DNA of 54,997 bases from Candidatus Calescibacteriota bacterium (GTDB taxonomy: Bacteria > CAIJMQ01 > JAADFP01): positions 1 through 54,997 of the forward strand of contig JAGGYA010000019.1 of NCBI GenBank assembly GCA_021162785.1, given 5' to 3'. A model generated the notes under the pieces. The model was not told the DNA's origin. It saw nothing but the letters and a program-made list of their open reading frames with translations, and made no database searches. Position numbers and translations under genes: made by a program. This document shows, one piece after another, positions 41,892-51,548 of the stretch; the first letter of the stretch is position 1; every line of letters starts with the position of its first letter.

Positions 41892-43692
41892 ATTAATCAT
41901 ACTCTTTGTTTCCATCTTAATCCTTACCTTTCTGACCAATATTTTCCTGGTAATCTTTCTCATCCGCCATTCTCTAACCCGACTACAACAGGAAGAAATG
42001 ATTATTGCTGGAGAGATGCTTCGCAACTCTTTGGAGGGGAAAATTAGAACTTTTGAGATATTTATTAAGCAACATTTAGTCGACTCTTCCATGGTTAAAA
42101 ACCAAATGAAAGACTTAGAGAAAAAAGTGAGATTCTTTAAGGAAGAAAAAATTCTTTATCTAAAAGAGAACTGGTCTGCCCTGGATAACTCTCAACCCCC
42201 TTTCCCTCTTCTTTTAAACAATCCGTTAAGTAAATATTTAAAAGGACTACTATCAACACCCGGGCTGGAAATAGGAGAAATTGTAATTACAGATAAGGAT
42301 GGTTTCCCCTTAGCTTTCACAAAAATTCCTCCTTCTCCCCTCTTAGATAAAGAAAAATGGTGGAAAAAAACGATAAATTTAGGGTTCTACTCAGGGATAG
42401 TAGAGGATAAACTATCTTTCTCTTATCCAATCTTTGATAATCAAAAATTAATTGGTGTAGTGAGAGTATTAGCAGATATAGATGGTATTTTTAAACCTTT
42501 AAAATTGTTTTCCTTGGGTAAAACAGGAACTGCCCATTTCCTTATCGGTAAAAAACTTGTTCTTTCTTCTTCCAATTGGAAAGGAAGTAAATTGGATTTT
42601 TTCAGAATTTTAGAGAAGGGAGATTACCAAAAGAAAGAATGGTTACTTCGTATTTTCCCTTCTCATCCTTCCCTGGAATGGAAACTCATCCTTATAAAAA
42701 ATCCCCAAGAAGAAGAGTATATTCTTACCTCTGTGATAAAAAATGTCTTTAAACAATTCTTAATATCTCTTTTGATTTTCATACTTATAGGAATTTATTT
42801 TGCCCGTTATCTTACCACCCCTCTAAAACATATAGAAAAATTTGCTAACCGATTAGCTAAAGGCAGGCTTTCTTACAGATTGAGAATAAACACAGGTGAT
42901 GAAATTGAGAGTTTAGCAGAAGCACTTAATACGATGGCACAAAAATTAGAAAAAGCCATGAAAGCTTTAAAGGAAGAAAAGGAAACTATTAAAAAGGTGA
43001 GCGAAACCAAATCTTTATTCCTCTCCGCGGTTTCCCATGAATTCAAAACTCCTCTAACCATCATCACCAATTATGCCCAGCTCTTAGCGACGGGTAAATT
43101 GGGAGAAGTCAATGAAGAACAAAAGAATAGGTTAATAAAAATATCTTTACATTCCCGTTATTTAATTCGATTAGTGGAAAATCTTCTTAATCTTTCTCGA
43201 TTAGAATCAGGTGAATGGGAAACTCAATTTCAGGAGTTTTCTTTACGAAACTTTTTAGAAGAGGTTAAACAGGAATTTTCGCCTCTGGCTAAAAATAAAA
43301 ATATTCAACTCTCTTTAGAACTTCCTGCTCGTCTACCTCGTTTACTCTCTGATCCCTATGCTTTAAGATTAGCCCTGGATAATCTCATAGAAAATGCTAT
43401 TAAATTTACTCCTCCAAAAGGTGAGGTTATAATAAAAGCAGGAAGAACAGATAGTAAGGTGAGAATAGAAGTTGAGGATACTGGACCTGGAATACCTCCT
43501 GAAGAAAGAGAAAAAATTTTTGAACCTTTCTATCGAGTGGATAGGAAGGAAGTAAGAAAAAGCTGGGGTACAGGGTTAGGATTAAGTATTACCCGGGAAT
43601 TGTTAAAAATTTTGGATGGTGAAATTGAAGTGAGAGAGGGTAAAAAGGGGGGGAGTGTGTTTGTAATCACTTTACCTATCAAAGGAGGTTAG
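41875..43692 (+). CDS. Sensor histidine kinase with extracellular Cache domain
   Basis: 605 residues: TM1 (about 7-30), extracellular dCache-like sensor (about 35-285, GEIVITDKDGFPLAFT and SGIVEDKLSFSYPIFDNQKLIGVVRV), TM2 (about 293-313), HAMP (312-365), HisKA with the phosphorylated His388 (SAVSHEFKTPL), and HATPase with N box NLIENAIKFTPP, DTGPGIPPEE and GTGLGLS. Overlaps the long nfeD gene by 17 bases and precedes the receiver gene by 3, so it is made with both. The ligand is unknown. Confidence 0.94.
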   Translation: MRLQNKLIILFVSILILTFLTNIFLVIFLIRHSLTRLQQEEMIIAGEMLRNSLEGKIRTFEIFIKQHLVDSSMVKNQMKDLEKKVRFFKEEKILYLKENWSALDNSQPPFPLLLNNPLSKYLKGLLSTPGLEIGEIVITDKDGFPLAFTKIPPSPLLDKEKWWKKTINLGFYSGIVEDKLSFSYPIFDNQKLIGVVRVLADIDGIFKPLKLFSLGKTGTAHFLIGKKLVLSSSNWKGSKLDFFRILEKGDYQKKEWLLRIFPSHPSLEWKLILIKNPQEEEYILTSVIKNVFKQFLISLLIFILIGIYFARYLTTPLKHIEKFANRLAKGRLSYRLRINTGDEIESLAEALNTMAQKLEKAMKALKEEKETIKKVSETKSLFLSAVSHEFKTPLTIITNYAQLLATGKLGEVNEEQKNRLIKISLHSRYLIRLVENLLNLSRLESGEWETQFQEFSLRNFLEEVKQEFSPLAKNKNIQLSLELPARLPRLLSDPYALRLALDNLIENAIKFTPPKGEVIIKAGRTDSKVRIEVEDTGPGIPPEEREKIFEPFYRVDRKEVRKSWGTGLGLSITRELLKILDGEIEVREGKKGGSVFVITLPIKGG

Positions 43693-43695
43693 AAA

Positions 43696-44106
43696 ATGGC
43701 CAAAATTATGGTGGTGGATGATTCTGAAGACCTGGTGGATTCTATAGCCATTTACTTAGAAAAAGAAGGACATAAAATTGCTCCAGTATACCGAGGAGAA
43801 GAAGCTATATCTTTAGCTCCTATTGAAAAACCCGATTTAATTATTCTGGATGTTAATCTTCCAGGATTGGATGGGTTTGAAGTAGCAAGAAGATTAAGAA
43901 GCCACCGTTTGACTGCTGGTATTCCTATCATTTTTCTGACCGTGCGTTCAGAGTTAAAGGATAGACTCAGGGGGTTAAGTTATGGAGCTTTAGACTATAT
44001 CACCAAACCCTTTTCCATGGAAGATCTGGGAAGAAGGGTAGAAGAAGCCTTAAGAAAAGTGAGAGAAACTAAACGGAAGGTTCGCTGGAGGAGAGCACAC
44101 AGATGA
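43696..44106 (+). CDS. Single-domain response regulator
   Basis: 136 residues. A CheY-type receiver with acidic Asp8/Asp9, phosphoacceptor Asp52 (IILDVNLPGLDGF), Thr82 and Lys104 (YITKPFS). After the receiver only about 16 basic residues ([12 protein letters not shown]) remain, so there is no DNA-binding output domain; it must act through protein contact or pass phosphate on. Cognate of the kinase just upstream. Confidence 0.93.
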   Translation: MAKIMVVDDSEDLVDSIAIYLEKEGHKIAPVYRGEEAISLAPIEKPDLIILDVNLPGLDGFEVARRLRSHRLTAGIPIIFLTVRSELKDRLRGLSYGALDYITKPFSMEDLGRRVEEALRKVRETKRKVRWRRAHR

Positions 44107-44579
44107 TGTGGGTCCCCACCCTATTCATAGGTGGGTTAATTCTCATCTTTTTGGAGGTTTATCTCCCGGGTGGGATCTTAGGGAGTATGGGTGGGGGCAT
44201 GATTTTTGCCAGTATGATCCTTTCTTACCGTTACTATCCCAACCATGCTCCTTTTATAATTGGAGGAGAAATTTTACTCACCGGTTTTGTGCTATACTTT
44301 TGGGTGAAAACCTTCCACACCACTCGGATGGGGAAAAAACTTATACTTGATGAAAGCCTATCTACTATAGAAAGCGACCTGGGAAAATATGTGGGGAAGG
44401 AAGGGATAACTCTAACCCCCTTAAGACCGGTAGGAATAGCAAAAATTGCTGGGAAAAGGATACCTGCTAAAGCAGAAGGGATGTTTATTGGAAAGGGGAA
44501 AAAGGTTCAGGTTATCGGATTTAGTGGTAAGGAGGTAATAGTTAAGGAAATGGAAGAGAAGGAGGGTGAAAATGGCTAA
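44103..44579 (+). CDS. NfeD-like protein, short form
   Basis: 158 residues: three transmembrane helices (about 3-24, 28-46, 56-75) then an OB-fold domain (about 95-155, [43 protein letters not shown]). Lacks the protease domain. Short NfeD proteins pair with flotillins (YuaF/YqeZ type) and tether them at membrane microdomains; floA follows immediately. The OB domain resembles that of the long NfeD upstream. Overlaps the receiver stop (ATGA). Confidence 0.9.
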   Translation: MMWVPTLFIGGLILIFLEVYLPGGILGSMGGGMIFASMILSYRYYPNHAPFIIGGEILLTGFVLYFWVKTFHTTRMGKKLILDESLSTIESDLGKYVGKEGITLTPLRPVGIAKIAGKRIPAKAEGMFIGKGKKVQVIGFSGKEVIVKEMEEKEGENG

Positions 44580-45570
44580 AGGACTGGGTGTTTTCCTTCT
44601 GGTAGTTTTGGGATTAGTGGTACTGGGTACAGTTCTGAGATTCTTTGGACTTTGGTTTAGAGCGCTTCTTTCCGGTGCTCGTGTGGGTATGCTCAATATT
44701 ATCGGTATGGCTTTAAGAAAGGTCAATCCAGCAGTTATAGTTAATTCCAGAATAATGGCTGTAAAAGCAGGGCTGGATATCCCTACCAATGAAATGGAGG
44801 CGCATTATTTGGCAGGAGGAAATGTTATTCGAGTAATTCAAGCATTGATTGCAGCCAGTAAGGCAAATATACCTCTTACCTTCCCGCAAGCAGCAGCCAT
44901 TGACCTGGCAGGTAGAGATGTGTTGGATGCAGTGAGAACCTGTGTAACCCCTAAGGTGATCGATTGCCCTGATCCAACGAAAGGGCCGGGAACAGTTTCC
45001 GCTGTTGCCAAAGATGGGATTCAACTTAAAGCAAAAGCAAGGGTTACCGTGAGAATGAATATTGAAAGACTTGTGGGAGGAGCTACAGAGGAAACTATTA
45101 TTGCACGAGTGGGAGAAGGTATTGTAAGTGCTATAGGTTCTTCAGAAACCCATAAAGAAGTGCTGGAAAATCCAGATGTTATCTCTAAAACAGTGTTGGA
45201 TAAAGGGCTGGATGCAGGCACAGCTTTTGAAATTCTATCCATTGATATTGCAGATGTAGATGTTGGTGAAAACATAGGTGCACGACTCCAGATTAAACAA
45301 GCAGAAGCAGATAAACAGATTGCTCAGGCAAGAGCAGAACAAAGGAGAGCAATGGCAGTGGCACTTGAACAGGAAATGAAAGCTAAAATTGCAGAGATGC
45401 AGGCTAAACTTGTAGAAGCCGAAGCAGAAGTCCCAAAAGCCATAGCCGAAGCATTTCGAAAGGGACAGCTGGGAATAATGGATTACTACAGACTTAAAAA
45501 CATCCAGGCGGATACCAGGATGAGGGAATCCATAGCTGGAGAAGGTAAAAAAGAGAGGGAAAAGAAATGA
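44572..45570 (+). CDS. floA: Flotillin-like protein FloA
   Basis: 332 residues from ATG 44572, which has GGAGGG 5 bases upstream. N-terminal hydrophobic hairpin (about 6-45), then the SPFH/UPF0365 core ([35 protein letters not shown]-like [67 protein letters not shown]) and a C-terminal Ala/Glu-rich coiled coil (about 240-310). It forms membrane microdomains and belongs with the NfeD proteins upstream. Confidence 0.93.
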   Translation: MAKGLGVFLLVVLGLVVLGTVLRFFGLWFRALLSGARVGMLNIIGMALRKVNPAVIVNSRIMAVKAGLDIPTNEMEAHYLAGGNVIRVIQALIAASKANIPLTFPQAAAIDLAGRDVLDAVRTCVTPKVIDCPDPTKGPGTVSAVAKDGIQLKAKARVTVRMNIERLVGGATEETIIARVGEGIVSAIGSSETHKEVLENPDVISKTVLDKGLDAGTAFEILSIDIADVDVGENIGARLQIKQAEADKQIAQARAEQRRAMAVALEQEMKAKIAEMQAKLVEAEAEVPKAIAEAFRKGQLGIMDYYRLKNIQADTRMRESIAGEGKKEREKK

Positions 45571-45980
45571 AAATAAATCCTGAGTTAATCGTCAACTTAA
45601 TTATCCTTACTGCATTTGTGATCTTGAGTCTCTTTAGCCTTCTCGGGAAGAAAAAACCAGAAGAAAAAGAAGAAGAGGTTTATATAGCAAGTAAAGAAGA
45701 AGTAGAAAGATTTTTAAAAGAACGAGGAATAATCACACCACCAACCGAAGAAGAGTTAGAATTGAAAGAAGTTACTCCTGAAAAACCATCCCCTCCTGAA
45801 ACAACCGTCCCTCCCCCTAAAAAAGAAGCAATCCCATCCTACTTAGAATACACATATCATCCCCTAAGACGCCCTATCCATCCCACCCTCACCTTCTCCC
45901 CAGAAGAACTGAGAAAAATTATAATATACACCACCATCCTTGGACCGCCTCGAGCAATGGAGGAATGGGAATGGAAATAA
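45567..45980 (+). CDS. Small membrane-anchored protein with proline-rich linker
   Basis: 137 residues. One N-terminal transmembrane helix (about 7-27), a Lys/Glu-rich helix (30-55), a proline-rich linker (about 60-92, including [13 protein letters not shown]), and a compact C-terminal segment with [22 protein letters not shown] do not recognise the whole, but that last segment looks like a small docking motif and the protein overlaps floA by 4 bases, so it may be recruited to FloA domains. Role is inference. Confidence 0.7.
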   Translation: MKINPELIVNLIILTAFVILSLFSLLGKKKPEEKEEEVYIASKEEVERFLKERGIITPPTEEELELKEVTPEKPSPPETTVPPPKKEAIPSYLEYTYHPLRRPIHPTLTFSPEELRKIIIYTTILGPPRAMEEWEWK

Positions 45981-46738
45981 TAAACATGTGGAAAGAAACA
46001 CGGATGGTGGTTTTAACTGCACTTACTGCTGCTGTTTATGCAGCGCTTCTCATCCCTTTTAAAGGGATTCAGATAATTCCTGGAATTACTGAATTCAGAC
46101 CAGCAGCAGTGGTTCCTATAGTTTTTGGGATACTTTTTGGGCCTGCTGGTGCCTGGGGATCAGCAATAGGAAATGTTATTGGGGATTTCTTTGGCACATT
46201 TGGCATTGGAAGCATATTTGGATTCTTTGGTAACTTCTTTTTTGCTCTAACTGCTTATAAACTCTGGAATGGTTTTGGGAAGGAACTCTACATTAAATCT
46301 CGCAGTGATTGGGGAATCTTTGTTCTAACGGTTATAGTTTCCAGCATAACCTGTGGTTTTATTATTGCCTGGGGACTGGAAGTTCTAAAACTCCTCCCTT
46401 TCACTGCTTTGGGGAGTATTATACCCATAAATAACTCCGTGGCAGGCATTATTCTGGGGCCACCGGTTTTCCTTCTACTTTCGCGTAGAGTTAAAAAATG
46501 GGGAATTTACTGGAAGGATCTCCTGCATCCTACGAAAAAAAAGAGGGAAGTTAAAGCAATAGGGATCCTCTTGCTTCTTCTAAGCATCCTGGGAGGATGG
46601 ATTAGCGGACTCCTGATTTCCTCAGGTAAATACAACAATATCTTTTTTGCCTTCAAAGGTGTGAAAGGTGAACCTACTATCACAGTGGGTCTCATACCCT
46701 TTCTCCTCATCTACTTGATATCTCTGTGCTTCCTTTAA
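45971..46738 (+). CDS. ECF transporter S component-like membrane protein
   Basis: 255 residues from ATG 45971 (GGAGGA 6 bases upstream); GTG/ATG alternatives at 45965 and 45986 exist. Six or seven helices; the first part (MVVLTALTAAVYAALLIPFKG, ITEFRPAAVVPIVFGILFGPAGAWGSAIGNVIGDFFG) has the pattern of S components that capture vitamins or metals. The ATPase and T subunits follow in the same operon. Substrate cannot be read; no riboswitch precedes it. A basic loop (about 185-195) splits off the last two helices. Confidence 0.8.
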   Translation: MEIINMWKETRMVVLTALTAAVYAALLIPFKGIQIIPGITEFRPAAVVPIVFGILFGPAGAWGSAIGNVIGDFFGTFGIGSIFGFFGNFFFALTAYKLWNGFGKELYIKSRSDWGIFVLTVIVSSITCGFIIAWGLEVLKLLPFTALGSIIPINNSVAGIILGPPVFLLLSRRVKKWGIYWKDLLHPTKKKREVKAIGILLLLLSILGGWISGLLISSGKYNNIFFAFKGVKGEPTITVGLIPFLLIYLISLCFL

Positions 46739-46743
46739 TTTTA

Positions 46744-48393
46744 ATGCTGGAAGTAAAGAATTTAGAAGTAAAATTATTTCCTTCCCACCGCAAAGTGTTG
46801 AAGAACCTTTCTTTTAATCTAAAAGAAGGAGAAAGCCTTGCCATCCTGGGAGCTTCAGGGTCCGGGAGAACTATTCTTCTCTATACCTTGACCGGTATCA
46901 TTCCCGAGTATATAAAGGGGGAGGTAAACGGCGATATTATACTTGGAGGAAAGAAAATAAACGAAGAAAAACTTAAAGAGAGAGCGCATAAAATTGGTAT
47001 TCTTTTTGAAGATTTTGAAGCACAACTCTTCTCCACCTCTGTGGAACTTGAGCTTGCTTTTGGGCCAGAAAACTTAGGGCTGGGAAGGGAAGAAATATCT
47101 CAGCGTATAGAAAAATATCTTCAACTTACCGGCATACTCCATTTAAAGAGGAGGGAGCCCTCCACCCTTTCAGGAGGAGAAAAGCAAAGAACAGCCCTTG
47201 CCTCCATTCTTACTCTTGAACCCCAGCTTCTTCTTTTGGATAAACCAGTTACGGATCTTGACCCTAAGGGGAGGAAAATCTTGAAGGAAATTCTGGCTAA
47301 ATTAAAGAAGGAAGGGAAAAGCATTATCATTTGTGAAGATGAAATAGAGGAATTATACTCTCAAGATAAATTTCTCCTTTTAAAGGATGGAGAAGTAATT
47401 AAAGAAGGTAGAAGAGAAGAAGTATTAAAAGATGAAAATTTACTTTTAGATACAGGGATAAATCCGCCTTTCTTAGCCCGTTTAAGTAATTATGCTGGAT
47501 GGGATACACTTCCTGAAAATCTTGAAGAAGCAAAGAAAAGATTAGAAAAAGAAGGGTGGAAACTCAAACCCGTCACCTCTCCTCCTTCGCCCACAAGAAA
47601 ACCTCTCTTAGAAGTAAAAGAAGTCACTCACGCTTATGAAAAGGGGAAAGAAGTAATCAAAAATGTTAGCTTTACTGTAGGTAAAGGTGAATTCTTTGCT
47701 TTAATAGGAGAAAATGGAGCAGGGAAAACCACCCTTCTGGAAATAATAAATGGATTAATTACTCCCTCTAAAGGGAAAATATTCCTGGAAGGAGAGGAGG
47801 TTAAAAAAATTCCACCCCAAAAACTGGCTCAGAAAGTGGGATACCTTTTCCAGAATCCTGACCACCAGATATTTTGTAGTACTGTAAAAGAAGAAGTAGA
47901 ATTTACTTTAAGGCTTCTTAAATTTCCAGAAAAGGAAATCCAAATGAGAGTGGAAGAAGCTCTTAGAGCGGTGAAACTTGAGGATAAAAAGGAAGAAGAC
48001 CCTTTCTCTCTTTCCAAAGGAGAAAGACAGAGGCTTGCTCTTGCTTCCCTCTTGGTTAGAAGGCCTTCGCTTATTCTTCTGGATGAACCATCAACCGGGC
48101 TTTCCTACAAGGAACTTCAAGGATTCATGTCTCTTTTAAAAAAACTCCATGAAGAAGGAACAACCATCCTCATGACCACCCATAACCTTTCTCTGGTGTG
48201 TGAATACGCGGAAAGATGTTTATGGCTGGAAAAAGGAGAAATTAGACTTCTGGGAGAACCCAGAGAAGTGTTTACAAAGATGAATAAAATGGATTCCCCT
48301 TTACCTCTTCCTCCCTGGGTATCTCTTTCCCAAAGCATGGGAGTAACTCTCCTCTCTTGGGAAGAGTGGAAAAACTCCCTTTTTAAAACTTAA
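46744..48393 (+). CDS. ECF transporter ATPase, two fused domains, first one degenerate
   Basis: 549 residues from ATG 46744. Two ABC ATPase domains joined by a linker around 250-285. Domain 2 is intact: Walker A GENGAGKT (322-329), Gln370, signature LSKGERQR, DE at 447-448, H-loop His480. Domain 1 keeps the signature LSGGEKQR (142-149) but has Arg42 instead of the Walker A Lys (GASGSGRT), Glu89 instead of the Q-loop Gln, Lys167 after the Walker B Asp, and Glu198 where the switch His should be. One of the two ATP sites built from these domains should therefore be poor at hydrolysis. Confidence 0.92.
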   Translation: MLEVKNLEVKLFPSHRKVLKNLSFNLKEGESLAILGASGSGRTILLYTLTGIIPEYIKGEVNGDIILGGKKINEEKLKERAHKIGILFEDFEAQLFSTSVELELAFGPENLGLGREEISQRIEKYLQLTGILHLKRREPSTLSGGEKQRTALASILTLEPQLLLLDKPVTDLDPKGRKILKEILAKLKKEGKSIIICEDEIEELYSQDKFLLLKDGEVIKEGRREEVLKDENLLLDTGINPPFLARLSNYAGWDTLPENLEEAKKRLEKEGWKLKPVTSPPSPTRKPLLEVKEVTHAYEKGKEVIKNVSFTVGKGEFFALIGENGAGKTTLLEIINGLITPSKGKIFLEGEEVKKIPPQKLAQKVGYLFQNPDHQIFCSTVKEEVEFTLRLLKFPEKEIQMRVEEALRAVKLEDKKEEDPFSLSKGERQRLALASLLVRRPSLILLDEPSTGLSYKELQGFMSLLKKLHEEGTTILMTTHNLSLVCEYAERCLWLEKGEIRLLGEPREVFTKMNKMDSPLPLPPWVSLSQSMGVTLLSWEEWKNSLFKT

Positions 48394-48395
48394 AA

Positions 48396-49130
48396 ATGGT
48401 TTTTCTCTACATAGAAAGGGAGACCTTCTTCCATCGATTGGATCCCCGAACGAAACTCTTTTTCCTCTTTGTAATGCTGGTAACTTTCCTTTCCCTTCCC
48501 CTCCCTTACTTTTTGATCCCTGCCCTTATTACCCTTCTTCTGCTCCTTTTCACACATGCTATAACCAGATTAAAACCCCTTCTCCCTTTACTTTTCATTA
48601 TTCTCCTCTTCTCCACTTTTGTGTGGGGGATAAAGGGAGATAACGACATTCTTTTCTTTAACTACGAAAATCTTTTATTTGGTTTTCTGACCGGATGGAG
48701 AATAGATTTTATTATGTTAGCGGGGCTATTATTCCTTGCTACTACAAGAAATGAAGAAATTTTCGCTGCCTTACTCAAACTCCACCTACCTTATGCTTTT
48801 AGCTTTGCCTTTTCAACCGCTTTAAGGCTTCTCCCTTCTTTTACAGACACAGGTTTCACCATACTTAAAGCCCAGAGAACACGCGGGCTCATCTTCACAG
48901 GTGGAATAATTGCCCGGCTGAAATCCTATATCCCTTTAATCACCCCTCTTTTTCTATTAACCTTAAGAAAAACCCATATAATGTCCATGGCCTTGGAAAG
49001 TAAAGGATTTGGTAATCCCACCCGCACATCCTATATCCAGCTTCGTCTATCTCCGCTGGACTACCTTTCCTTCTTTCTTCTTTTCTCTCTTCTTTTTCTC
49101 CCTCTAATTTTGAAAAAAATTGGGATATGA
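48396..49130 (+). CDS. ECF transporter T component (EcfT)
   Basis: 244 residues, about five transmembrane helices. Opening YIERETFFHRLDPRTKLFFLFVML is typical of EcfT. The coupling helices carry the two short basic motifs that contact the ATPases, AQRTRGLIF near 162 and ALESKGFGN near 200 (usual form ARxxRG / AMxARGF). It follows the ATPase gene by 2 bases and completes the S-A-T set. Confidence 0.9.
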   Translation: MVFLYIERETFFHRLDPRTKLFFLFVMLVTFLSLPLPYFLIPALITLLLLLFTHAITRLKPLLPLLFIILLFSTFVWGIKGDNDILFFNYENLLFGFLTGWRIDFIMLAGLLFLATTRNEEIFAALLKLHLPYAFSFAFSTALRLLPSFTDTGFTILKAQRTRGLIFTGGIIARLKSYIPLITPLFLLTLRKTHIMSMALESKGFGNPTRTSYIQLRLSPLDYLSFFLLFSLLFLPLILKKIGI

Positions 49131-49147
49131 GAAAGGAGGGGATTAGT

Positions 49148-51535
49148 ATGAAAAAATTAACCATTATCTATCTAACTTTATTTATTGCCTTTGCTGTAGA
49201 TCCTCACCCTATTTCCCTTTCCGGAAAATGGGAACAGCTAAAAGGATTAGATGGTGGAGATATGCATTTCTTGTACGCAACAAAAGACGGTATTCTTTTC
49301 GTTTCTCACGGCTTTAGTGGCGTATGGAGAAGTACTGATAGAGGAAAACACTGGGAGCTCATAAAGCAGGAGGATTTTGTAGATACCATTTTCTTTTCCA
49401 TGGCAGAAAAAGGAAACTTACTCTATGCAGGAACAAATAAGGGGCTCTGGATGAGCAAAGATAAAGGTAAAACCTGGAAAAAAATCATCACAGGATTTGA
49501 TGAAGTAGACACTGGGAGATACCCCGTTTTTTCTCTTGCAGTAGTGGATGACAAACTCTTCTTTTCTGCGGTCTTGGAAAAATCTTTAAGAAGAAGACAA
49601 CCCGGTTTATCCAAAATTTTTTGCCTTTATCCAGATGGCAAAATCAAACAATTTCCCGTTCCAGAAGGGTCTAATCTGGAAGCTGTATTAGCAGGGAAAT
49701 ACCCTTACCTTTTTCTTTCCTCTATTTACTCTGGTCTTTATGTATACTCTTTCCAGGAAAACCATTGGGAGAAACTCCTTTCTACTAAAACCACCAAGGT
49801 ATTTGTAGACGATAATTATGATCTATATGTAGGTACCTTTGGAGACTGGTACTATATTGGCAGAAAAACTCAAGAAGGCTGGAAATGGAAAAAAATTACT
49901 ATTCCTCTGGAAGCTTTCCACAAAGGTAGAGGATTTCCTCGCCGGGAAAGGAGTCATCTGCAAAGAAGAGGAAAATTTCTCTACCAAGAAAAACAGTATT
50001 CTCATCGGCAAGGTTTCTTCCAAAAGGAAGAGAATTTCCAAACCTTTTTCCATTTCATTCTCCCCGATCCAGTGAATAAAAAATACTTGTGGTTTGGAGC
50101 AGGTGGAATAGGAGGGTTTTACACTATCAGCGCCAGGAGGAAAGGCACCTCTTTCACAGGCACGGGTTTTTATGAAAATGGAAGATGGCTAAGTGTAAAT
50201 ATATCCAGCCGAAACTATGCCCATTCCTTAGCTTTTCTTCCAGGTGAAAAAATATATACTCAGTATGGAGAAATTACAAAAACTGCTCTTATTACCCAAG
50301 CGGGTAGAGGCTGTGTACAGAGAACGGAGGATAGTGGGAAAACCTGGATACATTCCTACGAAGGAGTTTATGGAGATACTGTAAATGCAGTAAATATTAT
50401 CAAAAAAGGACTCCTTAAGGGCTACATTGTGTGTACGGCAGTTTCGGGGATAGAAATAGCTACAGATTATGGAGATAAATGGATACCTGGTATAGACTTT
50501 ACTCTTGGACCAGAAATAAAAAAGAAAAAAGAAAAGTTCTTTGGGCAAGAAGGATTCCAAAGACCCACTGGAAGCCCAAGAAAAAGAAAGTTTAGAGAGC
50601 TCCCCAGCTTTGGTTACTCCACCAGTAGTTCCACCACTCCTTCCCCTTTCGCATCCTTGGGCCGAAAGGGAATTGAACTCCCTGGATATTCTTGGTGTGC
50701 AATTTCTCCCCCAGAAAAAATAAAAGGTAAATATGACCTCCTCATCTCCACTGGATACCCTACTGCTTTTGGAAGAGAAAGCAGAGGAGACGGTGTCTTT
50801 GCTTTTTCCTTTTCATCTTTAAAAACTGGCCGGCCAGAAAAAGAAAAACTCCTCTCTGGTCCCCATTATGAAATGGTAATAGTGGAAGGGAAACTTTATG
50901 CAGGGAATATGGAAGGTGGAGTAGATATCCTTGATTTAAGAACATTTGCTCAAGGAAAAATTGCATTGGAAGGAGCAGGAAATTTGGTAAGGGAATTTGA
51001 TGGAAAAATCTTTATTGCCACTTATAAGAGAAGAGCATTCCCAAGATATAGACAAACAGCAAGTGACGGAAAGCCTTTTTATATGGGGGACATGTGGAGA
51101 ATGCAGGGAGAAGATGGAGGACTTTACTTTTACGACCACCATTCTGGAGAACTTAAAAAAATCTATTCAGGATATGTAATAAGTTTCTTCATAAAAGATA
51201 ACCAACTCTTGGCACTTACTCCCAATGCACTTGTCTTCAAACCCACTATATTTGGAGAAGAGGAAAAAAGAGTGGAGTTTCAGGAAATAATGTTCAGCGA
51301 TATGGCTGTGGACTGGGAGAATGGCGTCATCTTTCTCTCTAACTTTGACAGTGATACAGCGGGTGTATTCTGGACCACGATTGAAGAAGTAAAAAATGGG
51401 ATATTAAATTTAAGAAAGTTCACCCATGGACTCCTAACTAATCGGGTAAGAAATCTCTCTTATTATCAAGGTTATCTCTTTGCAGGTACAGAAGGTCTTT
51501 CTGTATGGAGAGTGAAAGTTAAAATTTCCAGATAA
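49148..51535 (+). CDS. Large exported propeller protein with BNR/Asp-box repeats
   Basis: 795 residues from ATG 49148 (strong AGGAGGGG site). Signal peptide about 1-20. Asp-box motifs of the S-x-D-x-G-x-x-W type recur: RSTDRGKHWELI near 60, MSKDKGKTWKKI near 105 and RTEDSGKTWIHS near 390. Such repeats build beta-propellers found in sialidases, photosystem assembly factor Ycf48 and VPS10 proteins; no sialidase RIP motif is seen, so I do not call it an enzyme. A Lys/Arg/Pro-rich insert lies about 455-500. It is the last gene after the ECF transporter; substrate capture is possible but unproved. Confidence 0.82.
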   Translation: MKKLTIIYLTLFIAFAVDPHPISLSGKWEQLKGLDGGDMHFLYATKDGILFVSHGFSGVWRSTDRGKHWELIKQEDFVDTIFFSMAEKGNLLYAGTNKGLWMSKDKGKTWKKIITGFDEVDTGRYPVFSLAVVDDKLFFSAVLEKSLRRRQPGLSKIFCLYPDGKIKQFPVPEGSNLEAVLAGKYPYLFLSSIYSGLYVYSFQENHWEKLLSTKTTKVFVDDNYDLYVGTFGDWYYIGRKTQEGWKWKKITIPLEAFHKGRGFPRRERSHLQRRGKFLYQEKQYSHRQGFFQKEENFQTFFHFILPDPVNKKYLWFGAGGIGGFYTISARRKGTSFTGTGFYENGRWLSVNISSRNYAHSLAFLPGEKIYTQYGEITKTALITQAGRGCVQRTEDSGKTWIHSYEGVYGDTVNAVNIIKKGLLKGYIVCTAVSGIEIATDYGDKWIPGIDFTLGPEIKKKKEKFFGQEGFQRPTGSPRKRKFRELPSFGYSTSSSTTPSPFASLGRKGIELPGYSWCAISPPEKIKGKYDLLISTGYPTAFGRESRGDGVFAFSFSSLKTGRPEKEKLLSGPHYEMVIVEGKLYAGNMEGGVDILDLRTFAQGKIALEGAGNLVREFDGKIFIATYKRRAFPRYRQTASDGKPFYMGDMWRMQGEDGGLYFYDHHSGELKKIYSGYVISFFIKDNQLLALTPNALVFKPTIFGEEEKRVEFQEIMFSDMAVDWENGVIFLSNFDSDTAGVFWTTIEEVKNGILNLRKFTHGLLTNRVRNLSYYQGYLFAGTEGLSVWRVKVKISR

Positions 51536-51548
51536 AGAAGTTCTGGTG

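Noticed and set aside
49148-51535. Sialidase
   Set aside because: Asp boxes are present but the RIP motif and catalytic Tyr/Glu pattern of sialidases were not found.
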